From: Caryophanales bacterium UBA6768
GTDB taxonomy: Bacteria; Bacillota; Bacilli; Bacillales_D; Amphibacillaceae
Assembly (NCBI GenBank): GCA_002453315.1
Contig: DKGO01000070.1
Span: 1 to 10,301, forward strand
Length of the DNA stretch: 10,301 nt
Reading direction: 5' to 3'
Shown: piece after piece, positions 5,801 to 10,301 of the stretch
Numbering within the stretch: the first letter of the stretch is position 1
How the letters are laid out: every line of letters starts with the position of its first letter
Made by a program: the position numbers and the translations under genes
The notes under the pieces: model-generated
What the model saw: the letters and a program-made list of their open reading frames with translations, nothing else
The model's database searches: none
Told to the model about the DNA's origin: nothing

Positions 5801-8619
5801 CCGTTACATTTACTGAAAAGACAATCGATCGTGCCTATGTTTTGGAATACGATACGCGCATTATGTTTAAAGGTGATGGCTATATTGAGAACGACGTCAA
5901 GTTTAATGGTACACAAACTGAAGGTCGAGATACTGACAATTCTGTAAGACAACAAATTCAGTTAAGTAACATCGGTGGCGGGATTGACGGTGAGGTCGGA
6001 AGCCTCGAAGTAACGAAAGTAGACGCAGACGATCAAGAACCGCTTCAAGGTGCAACTTTTGAGCTTTATGACGAAAATGGCAAATTAGTCACAACACAAA
6101 CGACAGATGAAGATGGAAAAGTGTTGTTTACGAAACTGCTTTACAGAGACTATACGTTAAAAGAAACGAATGCTCCTGAAGGCTATGTTGTGGGCATTAC
6201 AGATAGTCAAACTGTTAAAGTAGATGCAGACGTTTCAAAAGTAACTATCGAAAACAAGAAACTCATCGGTGACGTCGAATTAAAGAAAATCGACGCCGAT
6301 ACGAAAGAAGCACTTAAAGGAGTAGTTTTTGAACTACAAGATAAAGATGGTGTAAAGATTAGTCAGCATACGACAAATGCAGAAGGAAAAATTACAGTTC
6401 AAGAACTTGAACCAGGTGATTACTTCTTTAAGGAAGTTGAAGCGTTTGGGTACAAACCTTTAACAGAAAAAATTCCATTTACAATTGCGGCAGATCAGAC
6501 AGAAGTTTTACAATTAGATCCAGTTGAAAATGACATCATTCTAGGTTCTGTCGAACTCAAAAAAGTGGATGCAGATAACAACAATGAGCCATTAAAAGGC
6601 GTCGAATACAAGCTTGAAGATGCCGAAGGTAATGTCATTAAGGAGAACCTACCAACAAACGATGAAGGTAAAATCACAGTTGATGGTTTACGCCCAGCCA
6701 CATACTACTTCATCGAAACTAAAGCATTAGAGCATTATCAGTTAGATGACACAGCGATTAAGGTTGTTGTAGAAAAAGCACAGACAGAAATAGCAACAGT
6801 CCAGGCGGAGAACGAACTTATCACCGGGTCCGTTGAGCTAACAAAACGAGGCGAAGATGGTAAGTTTCTAGAAGGTGTGAAGTTTGAACTCCAAGATGAA
6901 AATGGTAATACAATTAGCGAGCATACAACGAAAGCTGACGGTAAACTAACTGTTGGAGATTTAAAACCAGGCAACTACCAATTTAAAGAAGTAGCAACGA
7001 TTCCTGGCTATGAATTAAATTCAGAAACCAAACCGTTCGAAATCGTTAAAAGCCAAGAAACTGCTGTAACAGTCGAATTTACAAATGACTTAACAACAGG
7101 TTCTGTACAACTTAAGAAACTTGGTGAAGAAAACGAAGCACTTAAAGGTGCAGAGTTTGAATTAAGAGATTCAGATGATAACGTTATTCGCGAAGGTTTA
7201 GAAACAAAAGAAAACGGAATAATCGAGGTTGAGGACTTAAAGCCAGGCACATACTATTTCGTTGAAACAAAAGCACCGTTCGGTCATGAATTAGATGACA
7301 CTCCAGTTGAAGTAGAAGTTGTCTTTAACCAACAAGAAACTGCAACAGTTACAAAAAACAATGAACGCTCGACAAGTGGTGTTGAATTAACGAAAAAAGG
7401 TGAAGATGGTGTTCTTTTAGACGGTGTCGTGTTTGACCTTCAAGATCAAGATGGAAATCTACTTCAAGAAGGATTAACAACAAAAGACGGTGGCAAGTTA
7501 ATCGTTGATGACTTAAAGCCAGGTCATTACCAATTTGTTGAGAAAGAAACAGTCCATGGTTATGTGCTCTCTGAAACGGCAATCACGTTTGAAGTTGTAC
7601 TTGGCCAAACTGAACGTACAACTGTTGATGTAGAGAATGAGCTGCAAACAGGAGCAGTTGAATTAACAAAAGTGGACGATGAAACTGGCGAAACATTACA
7701 AGGAGCAGTTTTTGAGCTTCAAGATCAAGATGGGAATTTACTTCAAGACGGATTAACAACAAAAAAAGAAGGCAATATTTCTGTAGATAACTTGAAGCCC
7801 GGAGACTATCAGTTTGTTGAAGTAGAGTCACCAGAAGGCTACCATATTGGAACAGACCCCATTCCATTTACAATTGATAAAGGGCAAAGCGAGACTCTAA
7901 AAATTACAACGGACAACTCGATTATCAAGGGAGACTTTATTTTAACGAAGGTTGATTTTGATAATGAGACACTTCTCCTTGAAGATGTTGAATTCGAACT
8001 ACAAGATGCGGCTGGAAACGTTTTAGATAACGATTTAGTTACGAATCAAGAAGGAAAGCTGGAAATTAACGACTTACGTCCAGGAACATATACGCTTATT
8101 GAGACGAAGCCTTTGTTCGGGTATGAAAGCCAAGAGCCAATTCAATTTACAATTAATAAAGGGCAGCTTGAAGCGAAAGAAATAACGCTAACGAATAAAT
8201 TAATTCGCGGCTCTGTCGCATTAACGAAAGTTGACGCCGACAATCAAAAAATTGTCCTTGAAGGTGCTCAGTTTAAGTTAATGGATGCAAATGGCAACAC
8301 ACTTCAAGAAGGATTAACAACGAATAAAGATGGTACATTCGAAGTATCTAACTTGAAACCAGGGGATTACACATTCATTGAAACAAAAGCTCCAAATGGA
8401 TACGAGCTAGATGAGACACCTATTCCATTTACAATTGAGAAGGGGCAAAATGAAGCGAAAAAGGTTATTGTAGAAAATGCTAAGCAAGTCGAAGAAGGTA
8501 GTAGCGGTTTCAACTTACCAAAAACAGCAACTGACCTATTCAATCTCATGTTAGTTGGGGTAGGATTATTATTAGTTGGATTAGTCATACTGTTTGTAAG
8601 AAGAAAAAAAGAAATATAA
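2881..8619 (+). CDS. Large LPXTA-anchored multidomain surface adhesin
   Basis: The protein has 1912 residues from ATG 2881, which has AGGGGGA (2868-2874) 6 nt upstream and begins directly with a signal peptide; an in-frame TTG at 2854 would only add nine residues. Order of parts: signal peptide 1-24 (MKKKF, hydrophobic core, SALG); an Ig-like region about 31-147; a Lys/Glu/Asn/Ala-rich linker about 148-172; a second similar region 173-330 sharing the ITDV start with the first; five collagen-adhesin-type Ig repeats 331-1029; nine SpaA/CnaB repeats 1040-1866; sorting motif LPKTA 1879-1883; membrane helix 1886-1906; positive tail RRKKEI. The architecture is that of Gram-positive MSCRAMM adhesins: a folded binding tip on a long stalk stiffened by isopeptide bonds, linked covalently to peptidoglycan by a sortase. 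The ligand is unknown; resemblance to collagen adhesin Cna does not prove collagen binding. Only weak promoter elements are seen in the 84-nt leader, so expression may come from the upstream regulator's promoter. A terminator follows. Confidence 0.95.
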   Translation: MKKKFSLLFVFLLFFHTLTSSALGIPSEVTAKDLEKSIFTDVSVTDESGAELTDLNEHPGEKVHVNATWSVEGVDVQAGDTDSLELPEELRIEHEQSGTLTTDNVEIGTYKASTNGKVTVTLNEEVESNTDASGEINIEAIVTGEPATEKQAEGNKENKAKDNAKEQAKQTTSRTMKLTSTEITENIITDVELSQKIGENDFKKLEPGTEIVVDNPYHEFKVKLDYMFALPNNHEYGNGSTYTIEIPEVFSVLANPEPTPLKDEGGTEFASFIVTNDNKIVITFNEEIEENSNVSGYLNLESEFDSHYKGEAETEINFPIEGQGTANYPIKFIPKSTSIDKKGVPADKAYNTETIQWTVDFNKDLQEIKNATLEDVTEGNHTFKDGSLKVYKLSMNADGSINEDKTEEIKNHGFGDKFTLNLGDIDSAYRVVYETSIPTDDKGESYKNKAILDGENVNPVDASATVNVKRGKPLEKRSSKYDAKTQTITWEIKYNYDEKTIVRDKAKLTDIFGENQELVQDSFIVQEISINPETGRESGSEKFTNFTVNPTTDGFEFQFDQDIEKAYKITYQTKAIDRVEGSETIKNKIEDEFNNQEEGSRDIGQQIFHKSHNNNLDYKDKTMSWTLRINSDAYEMAGVKVVDTLPKGFTPRDIVVKHANDTWSKDDEYTWEFDNYKQQLTITFNEPIDEEVIITYTTDIDFNETENNNAFKNNAKLTWVQDGNNGSGEKDGNATYNPDDYTKANGFKGSTYNAKTKEIQWEIGINYNNVKLDNASVEDFILGAQNFDIDSIKVYRMDLKGGWNGVEFSEEVDPEHYDVEAIENDDKEPGFRVKLGDIDSGYVITYTTDLNEQLIEKTYNNKATVKSDNRDSFELKSSVSPYYGGEYTKKEAKQNDDNPRIVNWSVNINFAQSTVDNVSVSDTPSENQMLLPETIKLYDTEVTENSINKGKELTEGEDYTVHIVENNDDTETFTVTFTEKTIDRAYVLEYDTRIMFKGDGYIENDVKFNGTQTEGRDTDNSVRQQIQLSNIGGGIDGEVGSLEVTKVDADDQEPLQGATFELYDENGKLVTTQTTDEDGKVLFTKLLYRDYTLKETNAPEGYVVGITDSQTVKVDADVSKVTIENKKLIGDVELKKIDADTKEALKGVVFELQDKDGVKISQHTTNAEGKITVQELEPGDYFFKEVEAFGYKPLTEKIPFTIAADQTEVLQLDPVENDIILGSVELKKVDADNNNEPLKGVEYKLEDAEGNVIKENLPTNDEGKITVDGLRPATYYFIETKALEHYQLDDTAIKVVVEKAQTEIATVQAENELITGSVELTKRGEDGKFLEGVKFELQDENGNTISEHTTKADGKLTVGDLKPGNYQFKEVATIPGYELNSETKPFEIVKSQETAVTVEFTNDLTTGSVQLKKLGEENEALKGAEFELRDSDDNVIREGLETKENGIIEVEDLKPGTYYFVETKAPFGHELDDTPVEVEVVFNQQETATVTKNNERSTSGVELTKKGEDGVLLDGVVFDLQDQDGNLLQEGLTTKDGGKLIVDDLKPGHYQFVEKETVHGYVLSETAITFEVVLGQTERTTVDVENELQTGAVELTKVDDETGETLQGAVFELQDQDGNLLQDGLTTKKEGNISVDNLKPGDYQFVEVESPEGYHIGTDPIPFTIDKGQSETLKITTDNSIIKGDFILTKVDFDNETLLLEDVEFELQDAAGNVLDNDLVTNQEGKLEINDLRPGTYTLIETKPLFGYESQEPIQFTINKGQLEAKEITLTNKLIRGSVALTKVDADNQKIVLEGAQFKLMDANGNTLQEGLTTNKDGTFEVSNLKPGDYTFIETKAPNGYELDETPIPFTIEKGQNEAKKVIVENAKQVEEGSSGFNLPKTATDLFNLMLVGVGLLLVGLVILFVRRKKEI
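3871..5967 (+). repeat. Five collagen-adhesin-type Ig repeats in the adhesin
   Basis: Five units of about 133-146 residues begin near bases 3871, 4291, 4699, 5101 and 5530. Each opens with a Lys-containing strand, then a W-centred strand (IQWTVDFN, ITWEIKYN, MSWTLRIN, IQWEIGIN, VNWSVNIN), then a strand ending in Asp (LEDV, LTDI, VVDT, VEDF, VSDT), and closes with an Asn at residues 448, 587, 713, 861 and 1004. Four of these Asn lie in NKA, NKI, NNA or NKA contexts. The pattern fits the collagen-binding B-type (DEv-IgG) adhesin fold. The Lys-Asp-Asn set could form intramolecular isopeptide bonds, which is inference. Confidence 0.75.
5998..8478 (+). repeat. Nine tandem SpaA/CnaB (prealbumin-like) repeats in the adhesin
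   Basis: Units start at 5998, 6268, 6544, 6826, 7099, 7375, 7651, 7930 and 8209, each 90-94 residues. Each begins G-S-V-E-L-T-K-like, continues with LxGVxFELQD, has DLKPGxYxFxE in the middle and ends with an Asn. The candidate isopeptide Lys falls at 1046, 1136, 1228, 1322, 1413, 1505, 1597, 1690 and 1783. The partner Asn lies exactly five residues before the next unit (1125, 1217, 1311, 1402, 1494, 1586, 1679, 1772), with the last at 1866. The catalytic Glu in F(K/V/I)E is present in every unit. The DNA copies are diverged, so the array is old, apart from a near-identical patch shared by units 6 and 7. Confidence 0.92.
8515..8616 (+). other. Cell-wall sorting signal (LPKTA, membrane helix, charged tail)
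   Basis: The C-terminus encodes LPKTA at residues 1879-1883, then TD, a 21-residue hydrophobic stretch (1886-1906) and RRKKEI. It departs from canonical LPXTG by having Ala in the fifth position. LPXTA motifs are known substrates of class D sortases in Bacillus (for example LPNTA for B. anthracis SrtC). A dedicated sortase elsewhere in the genome is therefore expected; none is in this window. Confidence 0.9.
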
Positions 8620-8659
8620 AAAAGTAGTTTTAATAGTAAATAAAACGGGAAGTATTTGA

Positions 8660-8712
8660 ATGTTCCCCTTAGTAGCCAGATACAATCTGGATGCTTAAGG
8701 GGGGCATTTTTT
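8660..8712 (+). terminator. Intrinsic terminator after the adhesin
   Basis: An imperfect long hairpin starts 41 nt after the adhesin stop. The outer arms ATGTTCCCCTTAG (8660-8672) and the stretch ending GGGGGGCAT (to 8707) pair with some G-U. A perfect inner stem CCAGA/TCTGG closes the loop. Six T residues (8707-8712) follow. It should separate the adhesin from the small gene at 8777. Confidence 0.85.
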
Positions 8713-8776
8713 ATTTTACTGTTGGGGATAGGATTGGAAACCGGCTTATCAATATTTTAAAGGAGAATAGAAAGAG

Positions 8777-8920
8777 ATGAACACATTGTGTGATGCTGCA
8801 CTTTTACGAGCATGCCGTGAAGCTATTCATTTTGAATTAGACGAAAAATTTGTTGAAATACTTGCAAATGAAATAAGGCGCAGAAACTTAACAAAAGTAA
8901 GAGAAACCATTTTCCGATGA
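8777..8920 (+). CDS. Sda-like sporulation inhibitor (47 aa)
   Basis: ATG 8777 to TGA 8920 encodes 47 residues, starting MNTLCDAALL. AGGAG (8761-8765) lies 11 nt upstream, slightly long. Aligned without gaps to B. subtilis Sda (46 residues, from memory), it keeps L4, D6, L9, A16, L21, F25, E27, N31-E32-I33, R35-R36 and L38. Positions 21 and 25 fall in the part of Sda reported to contact the kinase. Sda is a helical hairpin that binds the dimerisation domain of KinA and blocks phosphorelay entry to sporulation when replication is impaired. Here NEIRRRNL is clear, but the C-terminus (KVRETIFR) is charged and lacks the SVSS tail tied to Sda proteolysis, so turnover may differ. It stands alone between the adhesin terminator and the second regulator, not beside the usual B. 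subtilis sda neighbours. It may be a second Sda paralogue rather than the main checkpoint gene. Family assignment is fairly secure; function here is inferred. Confidence 0.8.
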   Translation: MNTLCDAALLRACREAIHFELDEKFVEILANEIRRRNLTKVRETIFR

Positions 8921-9023
8921 TTGTTTCAGAATAGGGCACTCCCCTGTCATGCACAAAAAAAGCAACCTTTGTTATTAAAAACATAGACACTTTACAAAAA
9001 ATCTATTAAATAGTTGTTTTATC

Positions 9024-9052
9024 TTACCATTTCTCTGAAAAGTAAGTATGAT
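9024..9052 (+). promoter_or_regulatory. Candidate sigma-A promoter ahead of the second regulator
   Basis: TTACCA (9024-9029, 4 of 6) and TATGAT (9047-9052, 5 of 6) are separated by exactly 17 bp. It is in the 244-nt gap between the Sda-like gene and the TTG start at 9165 and would give a leader of about 105 nt containing the 9090-9109 repeat pair. The gap shows no other gene and no clear terminator. Confidence 0.4.
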
Positions 9053-9089
9053 AGGTATAAGGAATTAATTTTTTATGATAACAAGGCCC

Positions 9090-9109
9090 TTGGTCACAGT
9101 TTATTCAGA
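9090..9109 (+). promoter_or_regulatory. Degenerate 11-bp-spaced repeat upstream of the second regulator
   Basis: TTGGTCACA (9090-9098) and TTATTCAGA (9101-9109) start 11 bp apart and match TTGTTCAGA at 7 and 8 of 9 positions. A -10-like TATATT (9116-9121) begins 15 nt after the second copy starts, the layout expected for a SARP-activated promoter. The copies match each other at only 6 of 9 positions, so this is weaker than the pairs at 274 and 1513 and could be chance. Confidence 0.3.
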
Positions 9110-9164
9110 ATAATTTATATTCGGGGAATAATAAAAAGTCTAAAGGTACTAAGGAGGCAAGCCA

Positions 9165-10301
9165 TTGAAAGTAATTTTAGTAGATGATGAACCTCTAATT
9201 CTTGCACATTTGGAAAAATTAATACAGAAAATCACAGGAATTAACATAATCGGAACTTACAGCAATGCTCATGATGTGATGGAAGCAATAGAGCATGAAC
9301 AACCAGATGTTATATTTCTAGATGTTGAAATGCCAGAGGTAAATGGGATTGAATTAGCCGAACGTATACAAAGTAGATGGTCTCAAGTGAACATCGTGTT
9401 TGTTACAGCTTATAGTGAATATGCTGTACAAGCTTTTGATTTGAATGCTGTTGATTATCTTTTAAAGCCTGTTTCATTTGAACGAATGGTTAAGACATTT
9501 AGTCGGCTACGGAAGGAAGATAAAGCCTCAAACCATGAAAGCACGATTGAAAGGATGGTATGTTGTTTTCATTCATTACAATTTAAGTCCCCTAGTCAGA
9601 AGAACACCAATATTCGTTGGCGAACAGCTAAGGCAAAGGAACTGTTTGCATTTCTTTTACAACATCGCGGTAAACCCATTTCGAAAGATATTATCCTTGA
9701 TTTATTTTGGCCTGAAACAGAGATTGATAAAGGCTTTTCGCATTTATACACAACAATATACCAAATTAGAAAGATGTTAAAAACAGTAAATTTCAATATA
9801 AAAATCATAAGTATTGATAACAATTACGTCCTAGATTTAAATGGCGTTAGGTTTGATGTTGAATATTGGGAACAACAGGTGAGCTTATTACCTTCTCTAA
9901 CGAAAGAAACATTGCCTCTATATGAAGAAATTTTGGAGATGTACCGGGGTGATTACTTAGCAGAGGATGGTTACTTATGGGCTGAGAGTGAACGCGAAAG
10001 ATTAAGGACGGTATGGCTTAACCAAATGTTAAAAGTAACGTCCTTTTTAGTTTCTCTCGGTAAATATACACAGGCCCTAGCATATTATCACCGAGTTCAA
10101 GAAATTTTCCCTTATGTAGAAGATAATTATTTTATGTTAATGCAAATGTACGATAAATTAGGGGATCGAAATTCTGTTGAAATTCAATATACTAATCTTA
10201 AAGAAATGTGTGCAACGGAATTTGGCGTTGAGCCAAAAGATGAGATACAGACGTGGTATAAGCAGTGGAAGCATCATGCGGCGTCGAAGAACAGAGACCC
10301 G
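9165..10301 (+). CDS. SARP-like response regulator, copy 2 (runs off the 3' edge)
   Basis: TTG 9165, with AAGGAGG (9151-9157) 7 nt upstream, opens a frame that stays open for all 379 codons to the window end. It begins MKVILVDDEPLILAH. Receiver residues D7/D8, D53 (FLDVEMP), T81 and K101 (LLKPV) are all present. The winged helix (FAFLLQHRGKPISKDIILD, HLYTTIYQIRKML) and BTAD domain (YRGDYLAEDGYLWAESERER, FPYVEDNYFMLM) follow in the order of the first regulator. It is about 60% identical to that protein by eye and already seven residues longer, so the stop should lie just outside. The receiver tail DLNAVDYLLKPV and the first winged-helix half are best conserved; the linker around residues 115-145 differs. 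It probably controls a target of its own beyond the edge, or cross-regulates the adhesin. No partner kinase is visible. Confidence 0.92.
   Translation, partial: MKVILVDDEPLILAHLEKLIQKITGINIIGTYSNAHDVMEAIEHEQPDVIFLDVEMPEVNGIELAERIQSRWSQVNIVFVTAYSEYAVQAFDLNAVDYLLKPVSFERMVKTFSRLRKEDKASNHESTIERMVCCFHSLQFKSPSQKNTNIRWRTAKAKELFAFLLQHRGKPISKDIILDLFWPETEIDKGFSHLYTTIYQIRKMLKTVNFNIKIISIDNNYVLDLNGVRFDVEYWEQQVSLLPSLTKETLPLYEEILEMYRGDYLAEDGYLWAESERERLRTVWLNQMLKVTSFLVSLGKYTQALAYYHRVQEIFPYVEDNYFMLMQMYDKLGDRNSVEIQYTNLKEMCATEFGVEPKDEIQTWYKQWKHHAASKNRDP

Noticed and set aside
8744..8752. TTATCAATA ahead of the Sda-like gene as a DnaA box
   Set aside because: Only 7 of 9 positions match TTATCCACA and it stands alone, whereas B. 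subtilis sda has several DnaA boxes; not enough to claim replication control.
9478..9780. 100-codon open frame on the + strand and a 75-codon frame on the - strand at 9596-9823
   Set aside because: Both lie inside the second response regulator, whose frame is strongly conserved with its paralogue.

Overview
The window suggests a low-GC, endospore-forming Gram-positive of the Bacillaceae. It opens with the 3' end of rpsR, whose S18 protein is very close to the Bacillus form. Ribosome binding sites are strong and G-rich, two regulator genes start with TTG, a large surface protein is sortase-anchored, and a small gene encodes a homologue of the sporulation inhibitor Sda. I cannot name the species.

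Layout, all genes on the + strand: (1) 1-126, end of rpsR, followed by two tandem intrinsic terminators (141-184 and 197-229) that close the ribosomal operon. (2) 342-1415, a GGDEF diguanylate cyclase with an intact GGEEF site and an RxxD inhibitory site, carrying a receiver-like domain that has lost its phosphorylation residues. (3) 1678-2796, a SARP-like response regulator (receiver, winged helix, BTAD). (4) 2881-8619, a 1912-residue wall-anchored adhesin: signal peptide, two N-terminal Ig-like regions, five collagen-adhesin-type Ig repeats, nine SpaA/CnaB repeats and an LPKTA sorting signal, followed by a terminator at 8660-8712. (5) 8777-8920, a 47-residue Sda-like gene. (6) 9165 to the window end, a second SARP-like response regulator, paralogous to the first and running off the edge.

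The genes read as a surface-attachment locus inserted after a core ribosomal operon. Two related regulators flank the adhesin, c-di-GMP synthesis sits upstream, and an Sda-like protein could link the locus to the sporulation decision. The most interesting non-coding signal is a pair of 9-bp motifs (consensus TTGTTYAGA) repeated exactly 11 bp apart. It is a perfect 11-bp tandem ahead of the first regulator, a clear pair ahead of the cyclase and a degenerate pair ahead of the second regulator. SARP-type regulators are known to bind direct repeats with 11-bp periodicity, so these are candidate operators for the two regulators encoded here. No histidine kinase and no sortase is in the window.
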